64,000 nucleotides of DNA, taken from contig NZ_CP047198.1 of NCBI RefSeq assembly GCF_030408635.1, positions 2,444,773 to 2,508,772 on the forward strand, in the 5' to 3' direction. Within the stretch, counting starts at the first letter, position 1. The number at the start of each line of letters is the position of its first letter. Positions 24,858 to 32,576 of this stretch are shown here, one piece after another. This DNA comes from Corynebacterium coyleae. Lineage in GTDB: Bacteria; Actinomycetota; Actinomycetes; Mycobacteriales; Mycobacteriaceae. The position numbers and the translations under genes were made by a program. The notes under the pieces were generated by a model. That model was not told the DNA's origin. It did not search any database and saw nothing but the letters and a program-made list of their open reading frames with translations.

Positions 24858-24923
24858 CGCATGGCCGCTCGCTTCCGCCTGCCCAAAACGATCCTCAAGC
24901 AGTGTGGCGTGGAACTGCCGTAA
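24858..24923 (+). pseudogene. displaced 3' end of the formamidase gene
   Basis: Encodes RMAARFRLPKTILKQCGVEL and P plus a stop, the C-terminus of the formamidase, without the rest of the gene. It is the distal of the two copies and probably marks where the resident gene ended before the cassette arrived. Confidence 0.85.
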
Positions 24924-24999
24924 CCGCACCTCACAACCGCAAAACCACGCTATCTACCTGCATGTTTAGCAGTATTTTGCACTAAGACTAGACAAGCCA

Positions 25000-25190
25000 T
25001 TTACACATGATCTATATTTGAGCCGGAGCCCCGCCCACGGTTACACCCCCCCGAGAACCGGCTGAGCACTCACCCACCCCCCCATTTAGAGTGCGAGAGG
25101 CGCGGGCTCCCTTTGGGGGACATAGTCCCCACCCAGGGCCTTCGGGTCCTTTGCAGCGGCCCATGCCCCCCATTGGCCGCTGCATAAATT
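25000..25190 (+). ncRNA. 6C small RNA, copy 2
   Basis: Clear secondary structure: GGAGCCC (25025-25031) pairs with GGGCTCC (25104-25110) and CGCC (25032-25035) with GGCG (25099-25102). Inside are the two 6C hairpins, CGGTT/AACCG (25038-25042 with 25056-25060) and GCACTC/GAGTGC (25066-25071 with 25089-25094), each with seven consecutive C in the loop. Downstream follow GGGGAC-ATA-GTCCCC, GGGCC-TTCG-GGTCC and a strong terminator. In mycobacteria this RNA is a stress- or growth-linked regulator of mRNAs through its C-rich loops; the role here is inferred from that. Confidence 0.88.
25152..25190 (+). terminator. intrinsic terminator of 6C RNA copy 2
   Basis: TGCAGCGGCC (25152-25161) and GGCCGCTGCA (25175-25184) are perfectly complementary, followed by TAAATTTTT on the plus strand. 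Confidence 0.9.
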
Positions 25191-25201
25191 TTTAAACTCC
25201 A

Positions 25202-26449
25202 CTAATCCGCCGAGACCGGCACGGTCAACCAGGCGGAAGCAGCAACGACGACTGCTTCGGTGCCACGGTCGAGTGTGGGCTGGAGATCAGGTGCGAACGC
25301 CGGGTTGTGGTTGCCCACAGCCTTGCTCATGTCCGCGAAGCCTCCCAGGCCCCAGTAGGTGTAGGGGACACCGAGCGCGTCGGGGATGATGGAGAAGTCC
25401 TCGGAGGCGGGTACGGCGTCGAGGTCGCAGGATTCGTCGCCAAAGTATGCGTCGAAGGCTTCGCGGACGGTGTCGGTAGCGTCCCCGTCGTTGTCGGTAA
25501 GCGGGTAGCGGTCGTAGTAGGTGAACTCGGGTTCCATCGGGCTGCGGGCGGCGACGCATTCGGCGCGCACGATGCGCTCGATGGCTTCCTTGAGGTGCTC
25601 GCTGACCTCGCTGCTGTATGCGCGGGTGTTGATGAGCAGTTCGGCGGAGTCCGTGATGATGTTGGACTTCGTGCCCGCGTGGATCGCACCGACGGTCACC
25701 ACCGCGGTTTCCTTGGCCGCCACTTCGCGCGAGACGATGGTTTGCAGGCGCATCACGATGGTGGAGGCAAGCACCACCGGGTCCACGCCCAATTCCGGCA
25801 TCGACCCGTGGGAGCCTTTGCCATGCACCGTGACCTTCACCGAGAATGCGGAGGACAGCACCGGTCCGCGTCGCGTGCCCACGTGCCCGCCGGGCAGGCT
25901 GGCCAGCACGTGTTGGCCCAGGTACACATCGGGCCGCGGCATTGCCTGTTCCAACCCGGCCTCGAGCATCGCGCGGGCACCTTCAGCAGTCTCCTCAGCG
26001 GGCTGGAAGACGCCGATAAATGTGCCGGACCATTGGTCCTTGTGCTCGTTGAACGCCTGCAACGCGGTGAGCAGCGACATGAGGTGAACATCGTGGCCGC
26101 ACGCATGGGCGACGGGAACCTCCACGCCGGTCTTGGCGTCAACCTGCGTGGCCGTGGAGGCATAGTCCTTGCCAGAGGCTTCCTTGACCGGCAGCGCATC
26201 AATGTCTGCGCGCATGGCCACGACTGGGCCCTCGCCATTATCGACGACCGCCACCACCCCTGTTTCCCCCACACGGGTCACCCGGATACCTGAGGATTCC
26301 AGTTCCTTAACGATCCGCTCCGCGGTCGCATGCTCCTGCATGGACAGCTCGGGGTGTTGGTGGAAGTGCTTGTACAGCGCTTCGCGTTCGGTTTGGGTTG
26401 ACGCGAGGCCACCCAAAATCTTCTTGACCTTGCCAATCTCGACAGACAT
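25202..26449 (-). CDS. M20D amidohydrolase (N-acyl-amino acid deacylase family)
   Basis: 415-residue metallopeptidase of the IAA-amino acid/hippurate hydrolase group, which removes acyl groups from N-acyl amino acids. Metal-site motifs: HQHPELS at about residues 30-36, MRADIDALPV (Asp82/84), HACGHDVH with Cys117 and His119, QPAEETAEGA with the paired glutamates near 152, and the C-terminal EDFS. A lid/dimerisation domain lies between. Skin corynebacteria use a related aminoacylase on sweat conjugates; whether this is the same enzyme cannot be told from sequence alone. Stands alone on its strand. Confidence 0.85.
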   Translation of the reverse strand: MSVEIGKVKKILGGLASTQTEREALYKHFHQHPELSMQEHATAERIVKELESSGIRVTRVGETGVVAVVDNGEGPVVAMRADIDALPVKEASGKDYASTATQVDAKTGVEVPVAHACGHDVHLMSLLTALQAFNEHKDQWSGTFIGVFQPAEETAEGARAMLEAGLEQAMPRPDVYLGQHVLASLPGGHVGTRRGPVLSSAFSVKVTVHGKGSHGSMPELGVDPVVLASTIVMRLQTIVSREVAAKETAVVTVGAIHAGTKSNIITDSAELLINTRAYSSEVSEHLKEAIERIVRAECVAARSPMEPEFTYYDRYPLTDNDGDATDTVREAFDAYFGDESCDLDAVPASEDFSIIPDALGVPYTYWGLGGFADMSKAVGNHNPAFAPDLQPTLDRGTEAVVVAASAWLTVPVSAD

Positions 26450-26493
26450 ACCTTCACGCTACGCCTACCTACCTACTAGGTCGTGGCATAAGG

Positions 26494-26527
26494 AAACCCG
26501 CCACTGCGTGTTCTCAGTGGCGGGTTT
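26494..26527 (-). terminator. terminator of the DUF5129 gene
   Basis: AAACCCGCCACTG (26494-26506) pairs perfectly with CAGTGGCGGGTTT (26515-26527), eight-base loop. On the minus strand it follows the gene at 26622 and ends in a short T run; it would also insulate the amidohydrolase. Confidence 0.8.
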
Positions 26528-26621
26528 GGGCTTCGAATTTCTCCGCACCCAAGTATAAACACGGACTTAATAAAGGAAAAGCCCTAACTGTGTTTTGTGA
26601 CGATTGTCACCGAAGAATTTC

Positions 26622-28073
26622 TTAGAATGACGAACTGCCACCACCAGCGGAAAAGCCTGACGAGGACACGCCGCCACTAAAGCCACTCGAGGAGGACGAC
26701 GCCGCCTTTGCCGCCTGCACGTTCGCCGCGTGCCACGAGTGCATCTGCACGTATGGGACGTACCCGCCGTACCAGAACCCAGTCTCGTACACCGCCGGTG
26801 CCCGCAGCTTTTGCTTCTCCTTCACGTCGCTGAACTGCTTCTTCTTCACCTGGTCCAGGATCACGCGGTAATCGCCGAGCACGCGCACGAAGTCGTCGAG
26901 GAAGGTGGGGGAGTTCGGGTTTGCGTCCAGCGCCTCGATCCGCCCCATCAGCAGATCCAGTTCCCGCTTCAGCTCCTTGCCCTTCACCTCACTGCGCGCC
27001 CGCAGCACGTCCTCGCGGATCTTGGTCAGGTCGGCCCGTCGCGCCGCGGCGTCGCCATGCTCGACGGCGAAAAGCCTGTCGATGTTTTCCTCCGCCTTAG
27101 ACACGTGCTTGACGGATTCGGCCGCGTCCGCCAACTGCCTGCGGTGCTCGTACACGTCCTTGTCGTCGTTCATGTTGATCGCGTTCAGCCCCGCCGCGCC
27201 GTGGACCAACTCGTTCATGCTCAGGAAGCGGTCGCGGACTTCCGCCCACTGGCGGCGCAGGGTTTCGTCGGCAAACGCGGACGTCAGCGAGTTCGCCCGC
27301 ACGTCCACCTCGTCCAGCCGTCCTGCCAGGCGGGTGTATTCGCTGGTCACGGTGTCGTAGTCCTTGCGCGCCTGGGCGACTGCTTTTCGACGACGCCCCC
27401 GCACCGCCAACAACCCACCCCCACTAGCGCCTGCCACACCGGCACCGAGGACGCCAAGCCCGATGGTCGCGCCGATCTGATCATCAGTCGCGTCGTCCAC
27501 CTGCTTCTGGGCGAGTGCCTCGGCGTTCATGGCCTGGTTCGCGGTACGGAACAGCCCGGCCGGGATGTTGCCGTCCTTCACGCCGGGTTTCATGGCGTCG
27601 AGGAGATCGGCGAGGTGGGATTTGTCGTCAAGCATGAGCTCGCGAGTCACATCCTCGCCGCCGTACACAAACGCCTGGCGTGGGTCGAGGCCAACGCCGA
27701 CGATGAGCGCGCCGTCCGCAAGGTGGCCGTTCTCGCGCTTCGACTGATCGACGAGGTCCGGGTACTGGGTGCGCAGGAGTTCCTCAACGTCGTCGAGGAC
27801 GTTCTTGTGGTTCGTTTTGAACACCATGTAGTGGAAATCCGTGACCACCTCAGGCGCATCAATGCGTGCAGTGTCACGCTCGAGACGGGCGCGGTCGTCG
27901 GGGGAGAGGACCTGCTGCGGGTCGTCGATAATCGCATTCGGCGCGCCATGCGTTTACATCGTGACCTGCGAAATCTCCGGCACATCCACCATGTTGTAGC
28001 CGACGGCGGCGCCACCGAAACCCACCAACGCCGTGATGCCAAGAACCGCTGCAGTCTCACTCAAATTCGCCAT
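26622..28073 (-). pseudogene. DUF5129/TPM-type protein gene with in-frame stop at codon 40
   Basis: Read from ATG at 28073 the gene would encode 483 residues: an N-terminal membrane anchor (LGITALVGFGGAAVGYNMV), a TPM-like domain beginning IIDDPQQVLSPDDRARLERD, a second hydrophobic segment (IGLGVLGAGVAGASGG), a long coiled-coil region and a Ser/Gly-rich tail ending SAGGGSSSF. Codon 40 is TAA (27954-27956), and the frame before and after it is coherent, so a single nonsense mutation separates the anchor from the rest. A 408-codon frame can restart at GTG 27848, without anchor and the start of TPM. Either a recent pseudogene, a read-through case, or a sequencing error. Confidence 0.75.
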
Positions 28074-28102
28074 GGAAAAAAATTTTAGCGACGAAGTAAC
28101 GC

Positions 28103-28123
28103 ACATCGCTTGGCAAGCGATGT
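28103..28123. promoter_or_regulatory. palindromic operator candidate
   Basis: ACATCGCTTG, one base, CAAGCGATGT: perfect ten-base arms, placed between the divergent DUF5129 gene and the exported-protein gene at 28182. The geometry fits a dimeric repressor site. Confidence 0.55.
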
Positions 28124-28181
28124 TAGGTTTACACGTGTCAGAGCCCTGGCATGTTTAACCGATCACATTGAGGAGAACCCC

Positions 28182-28610
28182 ATGAAGCGCATCGCTACCG
28201 CAGCAGCCGCTGCAACCCTGTCCCTGTCCCTCGTTGCCGGCCCGGCTTTCGCTGAGACCGAGGGCACCAACGCCCCGAAGCCGGGTAAGGAAGGTTCCTC
28301 CATCTCCAAGCAGGAGGGCGACAAGGCCGGCGAGACCAAGGTCGGCTCCTCCGAGCGCTTCAAGGCGTGCAAGAAGGAAGAGAAGAAGGTCGAAGCCAAG
28401 GACGGCGACGCTAAGGCTGACGAAGCCAAGGCCAAGGAAACCAAGTCCACCGGCGACTGCATCCAGGAGCTCATCAAGGACGACAACTACAAGTCCGGCA
28501 TCCTCGGCCTCCTGATCGGCGTCCCGGTTGCTCTCGTCGCACTGCTCGGCGCAGCTGCTGCCTTCTCCGGCGCTATCCCGGGCCTGCAGCTCCCGGCTCT
28601 CCCGTTCTAA
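28182..28610 (+). CDS. small exported protein with C-terminal membrane anchor, paralogue 1
   Basis: 142 residues: signal peptide MKRIATAAAAATLSLSLVAG ending AFA, a Lys/Glu/Ala-rich middle with two cysteines (KACKK, GDCIQ), then YKSG, a hydrophobic helix (LLIGVPVALVALLGAAAAF) and a GLQLPALPF end. ATG after AGGAGA. The gene at 28759-29172 has almost the same signal peptide and C-terminal third, in DNA as well as protein, but an unrelated middle. A third, more distant member is at 44736-45149. Function unknown; layout suggests a cell-envelope protein with a variable exposed part. Confidence 0.75.
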   Translation: MKRIATAAAAATLSLSLVAGPAFAETEGTNAPKPGKEGSSISKQEGDKAGETKVGSSERFKACKKEEKKVEAKDGDAKADEAKAKETKSTGDCIQELIKDDNYKSGILGLLIGVPVALVALLGAAAAFSGAIPGLQLPALPF

Positions 28611-28633
28611 GTCACACTTAGACGCGGTACTTT

Positions 28634-28668
28634 GACCCGGCTCCCCTGGTGGGAGACCGGGTCTTTTG
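28634..28668 (+). terminator. intrinsic terminator
   Basis: GACCCGG (28634-28640) with CCGGGTC (28657-28663), inner CTCCC/GGGAG, followed by TTTTG. Ends the transcript of the exported-protein gene at 28182. Confidence 0.9.
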
Positions 28669-28758
28669 TTGTGGTGAGGTTTTTCTGTTGTTCGTGCTGC
28701 GAAACGTCTTTGACACACGTTTAATAGCAGGTACACACCTCACCTCAAGGAGAAAACC

Positions 28759-29172
28759 ATGAAGCGCATCGCTACCGCCGCTGTCGCGGCAACCCTGCCC
28801 CTGTCCCTCGTTGCCGGCCCGGCATTCGCCGCTGAAGGAGATTTTGGCTCTTCGCTCTACTACAGGGATTGCAAAGTCCAAATAGACGAAGTTTTCCTTA
28901 ATTACGACCTCTCCTTGAAGGAGGCCAAGACCGACCAAGAGCGGGCCGAGATCAAGCAGGCCATCGAGGAAAACAAGACCGAATATTTAAAGGAGTACAA
29001 CAGCTCCACCCCCTCCGGTGTCTGCATCAAAAAGACTGTAGATCAGGAAGCGTACAAGTCCGGCATGCTCGGTCTCCTGATCGGCGTCCCGGTTGCCCTC
29101 GTCGCACTGCTCGGCGCTGCTGCCTTCTCCGGCGCTATCCCGGGCCTGCAGCTCCCGGCTCTCCCGTTCTAG
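28759..29172 (+). CDS. small exported protein with C-terminal membrane anchor, paralogue 2
   Basis: 137 residues. Signal peptide MKRIATAAVAATLPLSLVAG ending AFA; middle part YYRDCKVQIDEVFLNYDLSL ... GVCIKK with two cysteines at equivalent positions to paralogue 1; then YKSGMLGLLIGVPVALVALL and GLQLPALPF. AAGGAG precedes the ATG. The last ~120 coding bases are nearly identical to those of paralogue 1, which implies gene conversion or recent duplication with a swapped centre. It has its own terminator. Confidence 0.75.
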   Translation: MKRIATAAVAATLPLSLVAGPAFAAEGDFGSSLYYRDCKVQIDEVFLNYDLSLKEAKTDQERAEIKQAIEENKTEYLKEYNSSTPSGVCIKKTVDQEAYKSGMLGLLIGVPVALVALLGAAAFSGAIPGLQLPALPF

Positions 29173-29199
29173 GTCGGCGCGCTTAGGCGCTACAAATTC

Positions 29200-29230
29200 A
29201 ACCCGGTCCTTGTTGAAGGGGCCGGGTTTT
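29200..29230 (+). terminator. intrinsic terminator
   Basis: AACCCGG (29200-29206) and CCGGGTT (29222-29228) followed by TTG; ends the second exported-protein gene. Confidence 0.85.
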
Positions 29231-29496
29231 GTGTTGCCATGTGGAACTTTCTTCGGTGTGCCGTCGTGGTCTCCTGGGGAAAGTGAATTATTTGGGTGCG
29301 GTGGGGGAGGAAAGTTCCCGAGAACAGCTGTTTTCACCGTCGCGTGACGCAGTGGGGACGCAAACGTCAGTGAAGAACACGAAACCTGTGTGATTTCTCC
29401 AACTCGCAACACAGATTCGGCCCGTACAAGTGAATAGCGACGGGTACGACGCCCGAGCGAATCAACTCGTGCGAATCAATTAGCGAAGGAGTAAAC
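29231..29496. other. intergenic stretch before the lipoprotein gene
   Basis: No credible gene. GCGAATCAA occurs twice in 20 bases (about 29455-29480) just before the ribosome binding site GAAGGAG of the lipoprotein gene, possibly a regulatory direct repeat. Confidence 0.4.
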
Positions 29497-29865
29497 ATGA
29501 CCAACACTCGTATTGCAGCCGCCGCTACCGCTCTTGTTCTCGGCGCAACCGGACTGGCCGCCTGCAACGACTCGGAGGACGCCACCGACTCCGTGACCAC
29601 CCCGACCGACGGTGTGGTCTCCGACGTCAGCGACGCCGTCACCACCGGTGGCGCCACCGCAGGTGACACGGGCAGCACGGGTGGCACGGACTCCACCGGC
29701 GATGTGGTCGTCTCCGATACGGCTGTTGTCTCCGAGGATCCGTTGGCGCCGAGCGACGCGGTCATTTCCGACGAGGTAGTGACCAACTCCATTCCGGCTG
29801 ACGGTGCAGCAGGTGGCGCTGCCGACGATGCAGCTGGCAGTGCAGCCACCGCACCGACCAACTAA
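29497..29865 (+). CDS. small lipoprotein, Thr/Ser/Asp-rich
   Basis: 122 residues. Lipoprotein signal peptide with lipobox GLAAC, Cys23 being the acylation site; the mature part is acidic and low-complexity (Thr, Ser, Asp, Val, Gly, Ala) with no fold I recognise. GAAGGAG lies seven bases before the ATG. Probably a surface-exposed or periplasmic lipoprotein of unknown role. Confidence 0.72.
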   Translation: MTNTRIAAAATALVLGATGLAACNDSEDATDSVTTPTDGVVSDVSDAVTTGGATAGDTGSTGGTDSTGDVVVSDTAVVSEDPLAPSDAVISDEVVTNSIPADGAAGGAADDAAGSAATAPTN

Positions 29866-29892
29866 GCCAATACCGGCAGCGGGTAAGTCCCG

Positions 29893-30600
29893 CTAGAACG
29901 GTTCAGACACCGCCCGGCTAATCACTACTGCGTCAGGCTCGATCCGCTCACGCAGTTGGAGCTCGGCGGTGTTGTTGCTGTCTGAGGTGAGCACCCACCC
30001 CGCCCAGGCGTCCTTGCCGGGGGAGAAGATGCCGTCGCCTTTGCCGATGATGTTCAGGGTGGCGTCGCGAAGCCAGAGCGGGCCGACAAGATCAGCATGC
30101 TCGGTGCCTTCGAGTGGGGCGACGAAGGGTTGGTAGGCGACGGCGTTGAGGGCGGCGAGGGTGTCGTCGAAAAGCTGTTGTGCGACCGCCATATGTTGCG
30201 GGGCACCGAGATAGACGATGGTGGTGAGGGAGAGGGGGCCGGTGGGCTCGTCGCGAAGCGTGAGGTCCGACAGGCCGCCGAGTGCCGCCGCGAACCGCGT
30301 GGGGCCGCCCATATCCTCGAAAAAGAAGTAGTCAAGCGCTTCGTCGCGGTTCGTGGTGGAGAAGTCCACGAGCGCGTTGAGCTCGTAGAGCTGGAGGTCC
30401 TCAGGTGCGGCGAGGTTGTCGTACGCGGCCTGGCAGCGGAGATCCCAAAGCACATACTCGTCCTCGATGGGGTGGGGGTGCGGCGACACCGCCGCAATCT
30501 CGACGCCGCTGGCCCGGATGCGGTTCAGGTAGAGCTCGTACGCGCCGTCGAGGTCCGGCTCGTGCGCCACGAAATGAGTGGTGACGATCTCGAAGGACAT
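29893..30600 (-). CDS. hypothetical protein, 235 residues
   Basis: Soluble, acidic protein of unknown function starting MSFEIVTTHFVAHEPDLDG. No signal peptide, membrane span or known catalytic motif. Alternating strand and helix pattern throughout (for example LSLTTIVYLGAPQHMAVAQQ). It converges on the lipoprotein gene and starts 35 bases before a parS site. Confidence 0.6.
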   Translation of the reverse strand: MSFEIVTTHFVAHEPDLDGAYELYLNRIRASGVEIAAVSPHPHPIEDEYVLWDLRCQAAYDNLAAPEDLQLYELNALVDFSTTNRDEALDYFFFEDMGGPTRFAAALGGLSDLTLRDEPTGPLSLTTIVYLGAPQHMAVAQQLFDDTLAALNAVAYQPFVAPLEGTEHADLVGPLWLRDATLNIIGKGDGIFSPGKDAWAGWVLTSDSNNTAELQLRERIEPDAVVISRAVSEPF

Positions 30601-30635
30601 GCGAATGACACTACGCCATTGGGGGAGCGGGCAGA

Positions 30636-30651
30636 TGTTTCACGTGAAACG
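30636..30651. promoter_or_regulatory. parS site, TGTTTCACGTGAAACG
   Basis: 15 of 16 consensus bases; intergenic between two minus-strand genes. Confidence 0.9.
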
Positions 30652-30657
30652 GTGCGC

Positions 30658-32364
30658 CTAGTTGGGGAGGCGATACTTTCGCTTGCGGCTTGTCGGTGGG
30701 GCAGTGGGCACAATTTCACCCACATCCACCATGCTGCGGAGTCTTGGGCGCAGGGTATTGACACTCACGTCTAGGTGGTCCGCGATATCGCGTGCTGCTG
30801 CCTCTCCAACTTGGGCCAGGTAGGCGATGAGTTTGTTGTCCGTTTCATCGAGTTCGATGCCGCTGCTTGAAAGAACAAACGAATCCCGCGTGTGGCCCGG
30901 ACCGAGCAGCCCGCGTGTGACGAGATCACTCAACAGACTCCGCGCATCGTCACTATCAAGCCCAATGTGCTTACGGAGCTCCTTCACGGACACAGCACCC
31001 AAACCCTTGGCAATCGCCAGCGCGATCTGTTCCTCTCGAGAGCTATTAGGAGCAACCGACTCCAACCATGCCGACATTTCAGGATCAAGGATCCCGAACC
31101 TGTAGAGGATGACGGTGAACTCACCAATCCGGGCATCGAACACCGGCTGGGGCAGGCCATAGCCTTCCATCCCTTGCTTCATTCGTTGAATGCCGCTTCC
31201 CTGGTTTTCAGCCACGCGCATCGAGCCTGAAGGCGTTGGAAGGTTGCTCAGCAAGTTCGCGAGCGAAGGGTTCCTGCTTACCGACCTGTTCTCGTCGATA
31301 TTGTCTTCGGTGCGATCTCCCCACAGTCCGCCGGGACTGTTTACCTCGACCCGGTCCGGGTACACATCAACCTGCACTTGCCGCCCCTGAACCTGCGGAC
31401 TGTAGTCACGGTGCATCGCGGCATTCACAATCGCTTCACGCAGAGCAATCTCTGGAATCTCAGGTTCGTCGACCATATTCGACCCAACTTCCACAGTACG
31501 AACCCGGAGATTGCGCACGACAGCTTTAATCGCATCCTCGACCGCCAGTGGAAGCGGACCGTCGCAGTGAGCCCGATCAAGGAAGCGTGTCTCAGACGTC
31601 GACTTCTCCGTCGTCGGGTGCACTGCGACATCGATGAAGAGCTGCGGGAAGAACTGCTGCGGATAGCTGCCCAATGCCAACGCGCCCGCAAGGGTTGGTA
31701 CGCCCTCTGCATCAAGCACATGCAGTCGCTCCAGAACCTCTGCATCGGTTCTTGTTCCCACCCGGATCCGGGATCCCCTCTTCTCCAAAGATTGGATCAG
31801 CCCGTTCCACATCTGGCCATCCAGGTCATCGAGGTTCGCCCCAGGAACAGGCAGCAACTCCGAGGAATCTGGCGTGTAGAGATTCATGAGCTGGAAGATC
31901 TCGTAGCTGGAAAGCCTCTGATCGCCATCCAGTACTCGCTTGTACGCGCCATCCCGGAGTCCTTGCGAGGTCACGTAACACGGCATCTGCTTTCCGAGGC
32001 GCTCATCGGTACGCATCGGCCGCACCTCAACCAAGATCACCGGCGAACCCTGGTATTCATCGAGTTCGACGACAGTCTCGGGTATCGGCGTCACCGGAGG
32101 CTTCTGTTGGTCGACCCTCAAAGCACTGATGAGTCGATCATTCATCGCACGAGAGTCAAAATCAGTGGCTGGCTGGAACGTACCGGTCGACTGATCTTCC
32201 TCAATGCCAAGGACGATCAGGCCACCCTTCGTATTTGCAAAGGCGCTCACTGCTTTCCAAAAGGCTGTATCCAACTTCCCCGTACCGGATTTCGCCTCAA
32301 TCCAGTGATCATCATTCCGCTGGCGCCGCAGCCTGGCCATGATGTCATCCATCCGCTCACTCAT
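30658..32364 (-). CDS. AlbA_2 (Schlafen-type) domain ATPase/regulator
   Basis: 568 residues. AlbA_2 domain in the first third (HWIEAKSGTGKLDTAFWKAVSAFANTKGGLIVLGI), a GHKL-type ATPase region in the middle (ALREAIVNAAMHRDYS ... VEVNSPGGLWG), and winged-helix segments at the C-terminus (RDIADHLDVSVNTLRPRLRS). Proteins of this build are putative transcription regulators; some act in phage defence. ATG at 32364 lies six bases after TACAGT, so leaderless. Five direct and one inverted copy of TACAGTGAG sit directly upstream (32368-32488), suggesting self-regulation by cooperative binding. Confidence 0.82.
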   Translation of the reverse strand: MSERMDDIMARLRRQRNDDHWIEAKSGTGKLDTAFWKAVSAFANTKGGLIVLGIEEDQSTGTFQPATDFDSRAMNDRLISALRVDQQKPPVTPIPETVVELDEYQGSPVILVEVRPMRTDERLGKQMPCYVTSQGLRDGAYKRVLDGDQRLSSYEIFQLMNLYTPDSSELLPVPGANLDDLDGQMWNGLIQSLEKRGSRIRVGTRTDAEVLERLHVLDAEGVPTLAGALALGSYPQQFFPQLFIDVAVHPTTEKSTSETRFLDRAHCDGPLPLAVEDAIKAVVRNLRVRTVEVGSNMVDEPEIPEIALREAIVNAAMHRDYSPQVQGRQVQVDVYPDRVEVNSPGGLWGDRTEDNIDENRSVSRNPSLANLLSNLPTPSGSMRVAENQGSGIQRMKQGMEGYGLPQPVFDARIGEFTVILYRFGILDPEMSAWLESVAPNSSREEQIALAIAKGLGAVSVKELRKHIGLDSDDARSLLSDLVTRGLLGPGHTRDSFVLSSSGIELDETDNKLIAYLAQVGEAAARDIADHLDVSVNTLRPRLRSMVDVGEIVPTAPPTSRKRKYRLPN

Positions 32365-32367
32365 GCT

Positions 32368-32488
32368 CTCACTGTACTCACTTTTTACAGTGAGGGCATC
32401 ACTCAATACAGTGAGGACCCATTTTCACCTCTCTTTTTACAGTGAGGGCGTCACTTCATACAGTGAGGAGCCATCTCGATACAGTGAG
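32368..32488. promoter_or_regulatory. phased array of TACAGTGAG repeats
   Basis: TACAGTGAG on the plus strand begins at 32386, 32407, 32438, 32459 and 32480; the inverted form CTCACTGTA is at 32368-32376. Spacings are 21, 31, 21 and 21 bases, that is two, three, two and two helical turns, so all sites face the same side of the DNA. The inverted copy overlaps the -10 box and start of the AlbA_2 gene. Confidence 0.8.
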
Positions 32489-32495
32489 CACCTGA

Positions 32496-32511
32496 TGTTT
32501 CACGTGAAACA
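32496..32511. promoter_or_regulatory. parS site, perfect consensus TGTTTCACGTGAAACA
   Basis: Exact 16-base palindrome, eight bases from the last TACAGTGAG repeat. Confidence 0.95.
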
Positions 32512-32529
32512 CCTCGAAGAGCAACAAGG

Positions 32530-32556
32530 CAAAAGAAAACCGCCCCGAAGGGCGGT
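32530..32556 (-). terminator. terminator of the DAACS symporter gene
   Basis: ACCGCCC (32539-32545) and GGGCGGT (32550-32556) form a tight hairpin followed on the minus strand by TTTTCTTTT. Confidence 0.88.
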
Positions 32557-32576
32557 CGTCTCAAATCAGTGGGGGA

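Noticed and set aside
25066-25094. Riboswitch controlling the amidohydrolase
   Set aside because: The structured RNA is on the plus strand with its own terminator, while the amidohydrolase is on the minus strand; the paired C-rich loops fit 6C RNA.
32368-32488. Iteron-type plasmid or phage origin, or a CRISPR array
   Set aside because: Repeats are nine bases, lie at the promoter of a DNA-binding protein gene, have no replication initiator nearby and no spacer-like units; an operator array is simpler.
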